From assembly GCA_016197205.1 (NCBI GenBank), contig JACPWG010000096.1:93902-157901 (forward strand): a stretch of DNA of 64,000 nt, written 5' to 3'. Origin of the DNA: Planctomycetota bacterium. Lineage in GTDB: Bacteria; Planctomycetota; MHYJ01; WSZJ01; JACPWG01. This document shows, piece by piece, positions 17,125 through 24,721 of the stretch; position 1 is the first letter of the stretch, and every line of letters begins with the position of its first letter. A program made the position numbers and the translations under genes. The notes beneath the pieces are model-generated. The model made no database searches. It had not been told where the DNA came from and saw nothing but the letters and a program-made list of their open reading frames with translations.

Positions 17125-17991
17125 ATGAGATTGTTGACCCGCGCGCACAGGTCACACGCGGGCGGGGCAAGCGGGGCCACTGAGGCCGGAAATGAAGACC
17201 TGATGGGCTGGACGGAGCGCAGCGTCTGGGTGCTTGACGGCGCCACAGGGCTGAGTCCCGACCGCCTCCTCCCAGGTCCGAGCGACGCGGCGTGGTTCGT
17301 CCAGGAGATGGACTCTGCGTTTCGTGAGCTAGACCCGGATCCCACGCCCGACCTTCGGGAACGTATCGAGCGTGCGATCCGGATCGTCGCGGATCGGTTC
17401 GTTCGGTTCGCCGTTCGACCCGCGCGTGAGCGCTATGAGCTTCCCTCCGCGTCGATGGCCTTTCTCAGGCTCGAGGGAACCCAGGCCGTCTGCGCCGTCC
17501 TTGGAGACTGTCGCATGCTCGTCGAGGGGCAGGGGCGACCTCCGCTCGAGCTTGGCGGCGGCCCACTGGAGGCGCTTGACAGGCGGGTGCTTGAGGAGGT
17601 GCGCCGAAGCCGGGAGAGTGGTTCGGCGGAGCCCCACCAAGCGTCCGCGGTCGCGCTCCCGCTGCTCCGGGAGCATCGGGCGAAAATGAACACGCCGGAG
17701 GGCTACTGGGCTCTCAGTCTCGATGTTTCGGCGGCTGCGCATTTGTCCCTGGCGCGCGTGGATCTCCAACCGTCCGCGGGCGCGCTCCTTGCCAGCGACG
17801 GATTCTATCGCCTCGTGGATACGTTTCATGCCTTCGGGCCGGAGGACCTGCTTCGGGAGGTGCGCGTGCGGGGACTCGAAAAGTCCTTCGAACGCCTCCG
17901 GATGCTCGAGGCCCAGGATCCCGAATGTCGCACCTTTCCGCGGTTCAAGATGTCCGACGATGCAACCGCCGTCGTGGTTTCCTTTCAGTAG
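17125..17991 (+). CDS. PP2C-family protein phosphatase
   Basis: The 288-residue protein is a single PP2C domain. Metal-binding motifs appear in order: NEDLMGW near residue 23, VLDGATG with Asp38, VLGDCRM near residue 128, LLASDGFYRL near residue 232, and MSDDATAVVV near the end. These positions imply a metal-dependent Ser/Thr phosphatase without extra sensor domains. It begins 19 bp after the cyclase gene with TAGGAGC upstream of the ATG, so the two are surely cotranscribed. It may reset or control phosphorylation of the cyclase or of the kinase-rich signalling network; no direct evidence links them beyond adjacency. Confidence 0.88.
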   Translation: MRLLTRAHRSHAGGASGATEAGNEDLMGWTERSVWVLDGATGLSPDRLLPGPSDAAWFVQEMDSAFRELDPDPTPDLRERIERAIRIVADRFVRFAVRPARERYELPSASMAFLRLEGTQAVCAVLGDCRMLVEGQGRPPLELGGGPLEALDRRVLEEVRRSRESGSAEPHQASAVALPLLREHRAKMNTPEGYWALSLDVSAAAHLSLARVDLQPSAGALLASDGFYRLVDTFHAFGPEDLLREVRVRGLEKSFERLRMLEAQDPECRTFPRFKMSDDATAVVVSFQ

Positions 17992-18067
17992 TGTCGGCTT
18001 GGGATGTCACGGAACGCAGTGACGCGTCTTATATGGCGAAGCGGACGATGTCCGTTTCCGTTGACTC

Positions 18068-19321
18068 GTGATTTCCACCGGTCCCCTCCGTGAGGTGTCC
18101 GTGTCGACCTCCGCACCGGTCCTTGTCGTTCCCGTTCACGCCTCGCCTGTCGAGGCGCCCCGCCTCCCCTGGCACGCGCCCGCGGTCGTCCTCGGGGCGA
18201 CGAGCATCGTCGTCGGCCTCCTCTGGGACATCTCCTGGCACATCAGCATCGGCCGCGACACGTTTTGGACGCCGGCGCACCTTGCGATCTACCTCGGCGG
18301 CGGGCTGCCGGGGCTGGCCTGCGCCTGGCTCGCGATCAAAACCACTTTCTTCGGCTCGGCCGACGAGCGCGCCGCATCGGTGGGCGTCTGGGGCTTTCGC
18401 GCCCCGCTCGGCGCCTGGGTCACGCTCTGGGGGGCGGCGGCGATGCTCACTTCCGCCCCGTTCGACGACTGGTGGCACAACGCCTACGGCCTCGACGTCG
18501 AGATCCTCAGCCCGCCCCACGTGCTGCTCGCAGCCGGGATGTTCTCCGTGGTCGCCGGCGCGCTCGTCCTCGTGCTCGCCCTCCAGAATCGGGCGGGAGG
18601 CGTCGCGGCCGACAGCGGCGCCGCGGCTCTCCGCGCTCGACGCACCAGCCCGAGCGCAGCCCTGTTCGCCTACGCGTCGGGGATCTTCCTGACCCTGGCC
18701 GCGACGCTCATGAGCGAGTTCGCGTTTCCCAACGAACAGCACCGCCTCCTCTTTTACAAGGTGGCTTGCGGCGCTTTCCCGCTGATCCTCGTCGCCGCGG
18801 CGATGGCCTCGCGTCTCCGCTGGGCCGCTACCGCCGTCGCCGCCGGCTACACGGGAATTCTCCTCGCGATGGTCTGGAGCCTCCAGCTTTTCCCCGCTCA
18901 ACCTCGCCTCGCGCCGATCTACAATCCGATCACCCACATGGTCCCTCCGCCCTTTCCGCTGCTGCTCGTGATCCCGGCGCTTCTCCTCGACCTCTGCCTG
19001 CGCTGGGTGCGTCGCGGGGACGGCCTCTTTCGCGACGCCGCCGCGGCGATCCTCCTCGGCGTCGTGTTCCTCGCCGCCTTCCTGCCGGTCCAGTGGTTCT
19101 TCGCGCAGTTCCTGCTCTCGCCCGCGGCCGACAACTGGTTCTTCGCCGGCAATCGGTGGTGGTCCTATATGGACAGCCCAGGTGAGTACCGTCACCGATT
19201 CTTCGGACAGGAACGGGACGCCGTCACGGCCGCGGGCCTTGCCGTGGCGCTGGCCTTCGCGGTCGTCTCCTCCGGCATCGGCCTCCGGTCCGGCCGCTGG
19301 CTTGCGAAGGTGCTGCGATGA
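18068..19321 (+). CDS. Polytopic membrane protein of unknown function
   Basis: The 417-residue protein contains about nine to ten hydrophobic helices. A conserved-looking stretch rich in Trp and His (FDDWWHNAYGLDVEILSPPH) and HISIGRDTFWTPAH suggest metal or haem ligands inside the membrane. The start is uncertain: GTG 18068 opens the frame, but GTG 18101 is also possible, and neither has a strong ribosome site. Its TGA overlaps the ATG of the next gene as ATGA, so the two proteins probably work together. Copper or other metal handling is a guess from the partner's fold and the His/Trp motifs. The gene is 76 bp after the PP2C gene. Confidence 0.8.
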   Translation: MISTGPLREVSVSTSAPVLVVPVHASPVEAPRLPWHAPAVVLGATSIVVGLLWDISWHISIGRDTFWTPAHLAIYLGGGLPGLACAWLAIKTTFFGSADERAASVGVWGFRAPLGAWVTLWGAAAMLTSAPFDDWWHNAYGLDVEILSPPHVLLAAGMFSVVAGALVLVLALQNRAGGVAADSGAAALRARRTSPSAALFAYASGIFLTLAATLMSEFAFPNEQHRLLFYKVACGAFPLILVAAAMASRLRWAATAVAAGYTGILLAMVWSLQLFPAQPRLAPIYNPITHMVPPPFPLLLVIPALLLDLCLRWVRRGDGLFRDAAAAILLGVVFLAAFLPVQWFFAQFLLSPAADNWFFAGNRWWSYMDSPGEYRHRFFGQERDAVTAAGLAVALAFAVVSSGIGLRSGRWLAKVLR

Positions 19322-20880
19322 AGCGATGGCTTGGGAGGCTCGCGACTCTACTGGTGCTGCTCCTGCCGGTCCCTTGTTGGGCGCACGTCGGCAGTCCGAA
19401 CGTCTTCTACGAAGGAGACGCGGGGCCGTACCCGGTGCGCGTGACCGTCCGGCCGCCGGGCGTCGTTCCCGGTCTGGCGCAGATTCACGTGCGACTAAAG
19501 TCCGGCGAAGCGCGGCGGGTGACCGTCCTCCCGGTCCACTGGCGCGCGGGCACGCGGGGCGCACCGCCGCCCGATGCGGCCGAGCCGGTCCCGGGCGAGC
19601 CCGGCCTTTTCACGGCGAGCCTCTGGCTGATGGACTCCGGCGCGTACAGCGTTCTCGTGACCCTCGAAGGGGAGCGCGGCGTGGGGACGGCGAGCGTGCC
19701 CGTGAACTCGATCGCGACCACGCGGCTGCCGATGTCGAAGGGGCTCGGCGGTCTGCTCGCGGCCCTCGGCGTCGTGCTTTTCGCAGGCGCGCTTTCCATC
19801 CTGTGGGCGGCGGTGCGCGAAGGCGTCTTGCCGCCGGGGCAGTCGCCGGAGGCCCGGCGGGCCTGGCGCGCCTGGGTAGTGGTGGCGCTGGGCGGGGCCG
19901 GTTTCGCGCTGGCCCTTTTCGCGGCTAGAGGCTGGTGGAATGCCGTGGACGCGGACTACCGAAACAACGACATGTACCGACCCCGCGAGCTGGCCGCCCA
20001 GGTGCTCGCGGCCGGAGGTCAACGCCGGCTGCGCCTGGACCTCGACCTGACGGACGCTCATCGGTACGGCCCCCTGGTCCCCGATCACGGAAAGCTGATG
20101 CACCTCTTCCTCCTTCGGGAGCCGAATCTGGACGCGCTGGCGCATATCCATCCGGTGCGGGTCCAGGGGGAGCGGTTCGAGGTGACCGTCCCGCCCCTGC
20201 CGGCCGGGACGTACCGGCTCTACGCCGATCTCACCCACGAGACGGGCTTCTCTCAAACGCTGACGGGGCTCGCCGAGCTCCCCGCTGCGGGGGCGTCGGG
20301 CGCCCCGGCGGACCTCGAGGCTGGGCCAGCGCAGGATCCGGACGACTCCTGGCATGTCGGCGGACCGGCGGCCGCATCCGGCATCGTGCGTGTCGGCCCA
20401 CCTGGTGACGAGAAACCGGCCGCGGAGCTCGAGTCCGGGCTCAGGATGAGCTGGGACGGCCCCCCGAAGGTCTTGGCGAATCGCGACGCAGGTCTGCGCT
20501 TCCGGGTCGAAGACGCCGCCGGGCACGCCGGCGCGCTCGAGCCGTACATGGGGATGCTTGCCCATGCCGCGGTGCGTCGTGACGACGGGGCGGTCTTCGC
20601 CCACCTGCATCCGACGGGCAGCGTCTCCATGGCCGCCCAGCACGTCTTTGAAAAAAAGGCGCGCGCGGAACGCGGCGAGGCGGCCGAGTCTGCGTCGGCG
20701 GACGGGACGGAGCACGGCCCCGGTTGCGCGGGTTTGCCCGCCACCCCGCCGCCGGAGGCGGTCGTGTCGTTCCCGTATGAATTCCCACGGCCGGGCCGGT
20801 ATCGGATCTGGGTGCAGGTGAAGGTCGGGGGGAGCGTGCGAACCGGCGTGTTCGACGTGGAGGTGAGCGCCGAAGAGTAG
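19318..20880 (+). CDS. Exported protein with CopC/FixH-like beta domains and internal membrane helices
   Basis: The 520-residue protein has a signal peptide (ending PCWAHVGSP, with a His directly after cleavage). An Ig-like domain follows, then two hydrophobic helices near residues 140-162 and 182-203. The extracytoplasmic C-terminal half carries LTDAHRYGPLVPDHGKLMHL and LDALAHIHPVRV, then LAHAAVRRDDGAVFAHLHPTG. These His/Met-rich repeats are typical of secreted copper- or metal-binding domains of the YtkA/FixH type. It is translationally coupled to the upstream membrane protein. Function in metal binding or cytochrome maturation is inferred. Confidence 0.82.
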   Translation: MKRWLGRLATLLVLLLPVPCWAHVGSPNVFYEGDAGPYPVRVTVRPPGVVPGLAQIHVRLKSGEARRVTVLPVHWRAGTRGAPPPDAAEPVPGEPGLFTASLWLMDSGAYSVLVTLEGERGVGTASVPVNSIATTRLPMSKGLGGLLAALGVVLFAGALSILWAAVREGVLPPGQSPEARRAWRAWVVVALGGAGFALALFAARGWWNAVDADYRNNDMYRPRELAAQVLAAGGQRRLRLDLDLTDAHRYGPLVPDHGKLMHLFLLREPNLDALAHIHPVRVQGERFEVTVPPLPAGTYRLYADLTHETGFSQTLTGLAELPAAGASGAPADLEAGPAQDPDDSWHVGGPAAASGIVRVGPPGDEKPAAELESGLRMSWDGPPKVLANRDAGLRFRVEDAAGHAGALEPYMGMLAHAAVRRDDGAVFAHLHPTGSVSMAAQHVFEKKARAERGEAAESASADGTEHGPGCAGLPATPPPEAVVSFPYEFPRPGRYRIWVQVKVGGSVRTGVFDVEVSAEE

Positions 20881-20922
20881 GGAAGTGGTGCGACCGCGGC
20901 CGCCGTACCCGCTTCGCTCCCC

Positions 20923-20951
20923 TGGCGAATTCGACGCGAATTTGCTATACT
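20923..20951 (+). promoter_or_regulatory. Extended -10 promoter upstream of nucleotidyltransferase
   Basis: TGCTATACT is an extended -10 element. TGGCGA, 17 bp upstream, is a weak -35. Transcription would start near 20958, about 40 bp before the ATG at 21001. Confidence 0.45.
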
Positions 20952-21000
20952 CCTGCGGCAGGTGAGGGCCGGGAATCGGGGGCGAATGAGGGGCTTTCCA

Positions 21001-21639
21001 ATGCCGTCGCAGACCTCCCTGGCGCTCCGGTTGCGCGAGTCCTCGCAGCTCTCCCAGATGCAGGTGACGGGCATGATTCCTCCGGAGCGTGTGGCCGAGG
21101 TGCTCGAGGACGCGGGCGTCACGTTCGTCCTCGCGGGCGCGCACGCGCTGGCGGGGTGGACGCGGATGCCGCGCGCGACGATGGACGTGGACGTGGTGGT
21201 GCTGCCGCGGCATCACAAGAAGGCCGTGAAGGCGATCCAGGACGCCTTTCCTACGCTGGAGACGACGGACGTGGAGGTCGTGACGCGGTTCGCGGACCCG
21301 GCCACGAAGAACGTCCTCATCGACCTCCTGAAGCCGAAAGACAATCTGCTGAAGACGGTGTTCGAGCACTCGGTGCGGCTCAAGATCGCCGGACGGACGA
21401 TCCCGGTGCCGGACTTGGAGATGGCGGCGGCGATGAAGTTCGCGGCGATGGTCGGGGTGTACCGGAAGCGGGCGGACAAGGAGCAAGACGGCGTTGATTT
21501 CAGGCGCGTCGTCGAGGCCAACAAGACTCTCGACGTGGAGCGCCTTGCGCGCTTCGGCGACTTCGTCTATGCGGGCGGCGGGGCCGAAGTGCGTCGCCTG
21601 ATCACGGCGATCCGCAAGGGCGAGCCGCTGGTGTTCTAG
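21001..21639 (+). CDS. Nucleotidyltransferase-fold protein (AbiEii/MNT-like), orphan
   Basis: The 212-residue protein shows the Pol-beta-type nucleotidyltransferase core: VLAGAHALAGWTRMPRATMDVD with metal ligands Asp62 and Asp64, then strands carrying LIDLLKPKDNLLKTVF and VPDLEMAAAMKFAA. Members of this group act in toxin-antitoxin or tRNA-modifying roles. No antitoxin-like gene is adjacent, so it is probably an orphan. I chose the ATG at 21001, 7 bases after GAGGGG; an in-frame ATG at 20986 is possible. The N-terminal 25 residues are Gln/Ser-rich and look unstructured. Confidence 0.8.
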   Translation: MPSQTSLALRLRESSQLSQMQVTGMIPPERVAEVLEDAGVTFVLAGAHALAGWTRMPRATMDVDVVVLPRHHKKAVKAIQDAFPTLETTDVEVVTRFADPATKNVLIDLLKPKDNLLKTVFEHSVRLKIAGRTIPVPDLEMAAAMKFAAMVGVYRKRADKEQDGVDFRRVVEANKTLDVERLARFGDFVYAGGGAEVRRLITAIRKGEPLVF

Positions 21640-21689
21640 GGGGAGTGGTCGAGCCGGCGGGCGACTCGCGCCTCAACGGCGCCGGATGC

Positions 21690-22160
21690 CTACCAGTCAC
21701 CGTGAGCCACGTAGCGTCCACAGGCGAGCTCACCGTCCCCGCTCCGCGCCACGAAGACGCCGGACCCAAACGTCTTCCCCGGGTGGAGCGTCACCTCCAG
21801 GTCTCCTTCGCGGCATGTCCAGCGCCGGAAGCCCGAGTCCTCGGCAACGAACGCAACCCCTCCACCTTGTTCGCGAGCGACCCACGAACGGAGCGCCGGC
21901 ATCCTTCCGGTGCGGTCGAGGGACAGCAAGCCCGCCTTGGCGGCCAGCCCCTCGATTTTCGCGCGAAGCTCCGAACCGGCAGCGAGGTCGTGCGCTTCAA
22001 TGCTCACGCTGTAGTGGGATGCCGTGGGCAAGCGCGGATTCGTCGCGGGGCCATCGTGTCCCTGCGCGAGCGCGCCCATCGTCGCAGCGAACAGCATGGC
22101 GAGCATGGCGAGCATGGACCGGCCGGATGCCCCACGAGGAATTCTCAGGGGAACTCTCAT
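21690..22160 (-). CDS. Small exported protein of unknown function
   Basis: The 156-residue protein starts with a signal peptide (SMLAMLAMLFAATMGALAQG). The mature part has a repeated pattern of short strands, with SWVAREQGGGVAFVAEDSGFR and two Cys residues (WTCREGD, ELACGRY) that could form a disulphide. I place the start at 22160 because GAGGAG lies just upstream; the frame can be opened another 30 codons but that stretch reads as unrelated sequence. It may be the last gene of the accD unit (275 bp gap) or stand alone. No family is recognised. Confidence 0.65.
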   Translation of the reverse strand: MRVPLRIPRGASGRSMLAMLAMLFAATMGALAQGHDGPATNPRLPTASHYSVSIEAHDLAAGSELRAKIEGLAAKAGLLSLDRTGRMPALRSWVAREQGGGVAFVAEDSGFRRWTCREGDLEVTLHPGKTFGSGVFVARSGDGELACGRYVAHGDW

Positions 22161-22435
22161 CGGACTCCTCCTTCGTGTACCACTCGAACGGAATCGAACC
22201 GGCCCCAGGGCCATGGTCGACAGGGCCAATCGGGGAGGCGCATCCGTCATGCCGCGCCGCGCGTCGTGAGGGCCGCCCCCCGTTCGAAGGGAACTTTTGG
22301 GTTAGGAGGGTGCTCCGGCGAGGGCGGGGGTGGGGCGATCTGCCGCACGGCGTGTGGCGGGTCGCCGCACGCTGGAGAGATGAGCCTGCGTGGGTCGAAG
22401 GAGGCAGGGGGACGTGGCGAACGGGACGCCAACCG

Positions 22436-23269
22436 CTACGGCAGGTAGTTCAGGATCTTTGCCAGCTCGTCCCGCATGCGCTGGCGCTCGAGGATCAGGT
22501 CCACGAAGCCGTGCTCCAGCATGAATTCCGCCCGCTGGAAGCCCTTCGGCAGCTCCTGCTTGATCGTCTGCTCGATGACGCGCGGTCCCGTGAAGCCGAT
22601 CAGGGCCTTGGGCTCCGCGATCACGATGTCGCCGAGGGCGGCGAAGCTCGCCATGACGCCGGCCATCGTGGGGTGGGTGAGGATCGAAATGAAAAATCCG
22701 CCCGCGTCGTGCAGCCGCGCGATGGCGGCGCTGGTCTTCGCCATCTGCATGAGCGAGAGGCAGCCCTCGTACATCCGCGCGCCGCCGCCCGAGCCCGAGA
22801 CGATGATGAGGGGCAGCTTCTCCGCCGCGGCCAGCTCCGCGGCGCGCGTGATCTTCTCGCCGACCACGCTGCCCATGCTCCCCATGATGAAGCGCGAGTC
22901 GGTGACGCCAAAGACGAGGGGCCGCGAGTGGAGGGTGCCCGTTCCGACGATGGCGGCGTCACGGAGGCCCGTCTGGAGCTGCGCCTCCGCGAGCTTGTCC
23001 TTGTACGCGGTCACGGCGACGAAGGAGAGCGGGTCGGCCGGCGTGAGATCGTCCCAGCGTTCCTGGAAGCTGCCGGGGTCGAGGAGAAGCTGCAGCCGCT
23101 CCGGGCCGGTCATGGGGAAGTGAAAGTTGCACTGCGGGCACGTCTTCACCCGCTCCTCGACGGCCTTCTTGTAGATCAGCGCGTCGCAGTCGTCGCACTT
23201 CATCCAGAGACCTTCGGGGAGGTCTCGCTTGCGACGAAAGACGAACTTCTTCAGGCCGTCCCAGGCCAT
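22436..23269 (-). CDS. accD: Acetyl-CoA carboxylase carboxyltransferase beta subunit
   Basis: The 277-residue protein forms half of the acetyl-CoA carboxylase transferase that makes malonyl-CoA for fatty acids. The zinc finger is complete (Cys25, Cys28, Cys44, Cys47). The crotonase-fold core contains SGSGGGARMYEG, FISILTHPTMAGVMASFA and LIGFTGPRVIEQT, which match known AccD. The alpha subunit is not in this window. The gene is separated from rpe by a 318-bp repeat-filled gap and probably has its own promoter. The substrate is taken from family resemblance; the zinc finger separates it from the MCC/PCC beta chains such as the one at 5053. Confidence 0.94.
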   Translation of the reverse strand: MAWDGLKKFVFRRKRDLPEGLWMKCDDCDALIYKKAVEERVKTCPQCNFHFPMTGPERLQLLLDPGSFQERWDDLTPADPLSFVAVTAYKDKLAEAQLQTGLRDAAIVGTGTLHSRPLVFGVTDSRFIMGSMGSVVGEKITRAAELAAAEKLPLIIVSGSGGGARMYEGCLSLMQMAKTSAAIARLHDAGGFFISILTHPTMAGVMASFAALGDIVIAEPKALIGFTGPRVIEQTIKQELPKGFQRAEFMLEHGFVDLILERQRMRDELAKILNYLP

Positions 23270-23587
23270 TCCAGGGCCCTCGTGGGGAGGGGAGGCTCGG
23301 GTCTTCGGAGACGGTGGCTACCCGGGCGCGTGAATCCGTCTAGCGCGCGCGATGCGAGAGGCCCGTGGACGAAGTCCAGCCCCGCATTCCGAAGACAGCT
23401 TCGGGGTCCACCGCCATGCCGCCCGACGCTCCGCCTGAAGGCGGAACTACGAACGGCGGCGTCGGCCTTCGAAGACTGTGGCCGCACTCGGCAGCTCTGT
23501 CACGGCGGGTCGCGGTTCCCGCAGCCGTTCGCGAGGGCCGGAGGGCCGCGCCCCCAGGCACTCGGTCTGGACTTCGTTAACGGGCCG
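23270..23587. other. Intergenic region between accD and rpe
   Basis: No gene is visible in these 318 bp. Most of it (23361-23587) is a full copy of repeat family 2. The remaining 91 bp before accD are the only space for its promoter and show nothing clear. Confidence 0.6.
23361..23587. repeat. Dispersed repeat family 2, copy A, directly after rpe stop
   Basis: A 227-bp element with inverted ends: GCCCGTGGACGAAGTCCAGC on the left and GCCCGTTAACGAAGTCCAGA (reverse complement) on the right. Inside are the GCCTGAAGGCGGAACTACGA module and the GGCGCGGCCC...CGGAGGGCCGCG hairpin module. The right end touches the TAG stop of rpe. Confidence 0.75.
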
Positions 23588-24352
23588 CTAAGGCCGCGGG
23601 GCGGCCGCCGCCTTCTCGCGCAGGCCCCGGATCGCCACCGCCCGCTCCGGATCGCCGAACACGGAAGTCCCGGCCACCAGGACGTTCGCGCCGCTCCCCA
23701 CCGCCGTCTGCACGGTTTCCAGCCCGATCCCGCCGTCCACCTCGACGTGCACGCGGTCGTTCGACATCAGCCGAAGCTGCTTCACCTTCGGCATCACGTC
23801 TTCGATGAACTTCTGTCCGCCGAAACCGGGCCAGACGGTCATTGCGAGGATGAGGTCGGCCTCGCCGAGAAACTCCTCCACGACCGAGGCCGGCGTCGTC
23901 GGGTTGAGGGCGAGGCCGACTTTTTTTCCGTGCGTGAGGACCGAGGCGATGAATTCCCGGACGCGCCGGCGCGAATCGTCGTCGAGGTACTGATACCCGT
24001 CGAGGGTCCAGCCGCGCTGCGCCCGCTTGCGCGCCGTCGCGGGCACGAAGGCCTCGACGTGCGCGGTGATGACGTCGGCCCCCGCCTCGACGTAGGTGTT
24101 CACGACGTCCCAGGGGCGTTCGATCATCAGGTGGACGTCGAAGGGGATGGTCCCGAGGCTGCGGAGCGCCTTCACGACGCCCGCGCCGAACGTGAGGTTG
24201 GGGACGAAATGCCCGTCCATGACGTCGATGTGGATCCAGTCCGCGCCGGCGCGCTGCACGTCCATGACCTCCTCGCCGAAGCGGGAGAAGTCCGCGGACA
24301 GGATCGAGGGCGCGATCCGGATCGGGGGCCTTGTGCTTGCAGGGTCGGCCAT
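23588..24352 (-). CDS. rpe: Ribulose-phosphate 3-epimerase
   Basis: The TIM-barrel enzyme interconverts ribulose 5-phosphate and xylulose 5-phosphate in the pentose phosphate pathway. Motifs are APSILSADFSRFGEEV, WIHIDVMDGHFVPNLTFG with metal-binding His and Asp, the DVHLMI strand, MTVWPGFGGQKFI and EVDGGI. At 254 residues it is about 30 longer than usual. The extra length sits after ITAHVEAF, as an insertion (VPATARKRAQRGWTL) preceding the LALNP strand. It lies 12 bp after the small unknown gene, within the gap-pgk unit. The stop touches repeat family 2. Confidence 0.94.
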   Translation of the reverse strand: MADPASTRPPIRIAPSILSADFSRFGEEVMDVQRAGADWIHIDVMDGHFVPNLTFGAGVVKALRSLGTIPFDVHLMIERPWDVVNTYVEAGADVITAHVEAFVPATARKRAQRGWTLDGYQYLDDDSRRRVREFIASVLTHGKKVGLALNPTTPASVVEEFLGEADLILAMTVWPGFGGQKFIEDVMPKVKQLRLMSNDRVHVEVDGGIGLETVQTAVGSGANVLVAGTSVFGDPERAVAIRGLREKAAAAPRP

Positions 24353-24364
24353 GGCGGCGCCTCG

Positions 24365-24667
24365 TCAGGGATTCTTGCGGAAGGACAGGATCACCGCATC
24401 GAGATGCAGGACGCGGTACTCCTCGTTCTTGAAGTAGAAGTAGTGCCCTTCGACTCCTTCGACGCTCTCTTCGAAGGCGACGACGGTTTCGAAATCGGGA
24501 AGCTCCCGGAAACAGGCGCCGGCCTCGTCAAAGCCGTCGCCGCGCCCCACCACCACGCCGAACTTGATCGGGGAGCCCTTCGGGCAGTGGAGATCGACGT
24601 CGGGAGGCGCTTCCTGTAGCATTTTGACCATCAGGTTGATGCCGTAGACCTTGTAGGGCAGAGGCAT
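24365..24667 (-). CDS. Conserved-looking small protein of unknown function
   Basis: This 100-residue protein sits between pgk (54 bp) and rpe (12 bp), so it is probably cotranscribed with both. I see no family motif. It is acidic, with segments NLMVKMLQEAPPDVDLHCPK, VVGRGDGFDEAG, ESVEGVEGHYFYFKNEEYRV and AVILSFRKNP. The mix of strands suggests a small beta-rich domain. The start at MPLPYKVYG follows GAGGAACGCCCC. An in-frame ATG 13 codons upstream gives a charged extension without a ribosome site. Linkage to sugar-phosphate genes is the only hint of role. Confidence 0.75.
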   Translation of the reverse strand: MPLPYKVYGINLMVKMLQEAPPDVDLHCPKGSPIKFGVVVGRGDGFDEAGACFRELPDFETVVAFEESVEGVEGHYFYFKNEEYRVLHLDAVILSFRKNP

Positions 24668-24721
24668 GGGGCGTTCCTCTTCGGGTCCGGTCGGGCGGGA
24701 CCGCATCGGCGAGTGCTCCGG

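Noticed and set aside
21001..22160. Toxin-antitoxin pair formed by the nucleotidyltransferase and the small exported protein
   Set aside because: The second gene is on the opposite strand and carries a signal peptide, so it is not an antitoxin.
22161..22250. tRNA-like T-arm sequence (CGGAATCGAACC on the plus strand) before accD
   Set aside because: The flanking bases do not form a T-stem, acceptor stem or anticodon arm, so it is not a tRNA gene.
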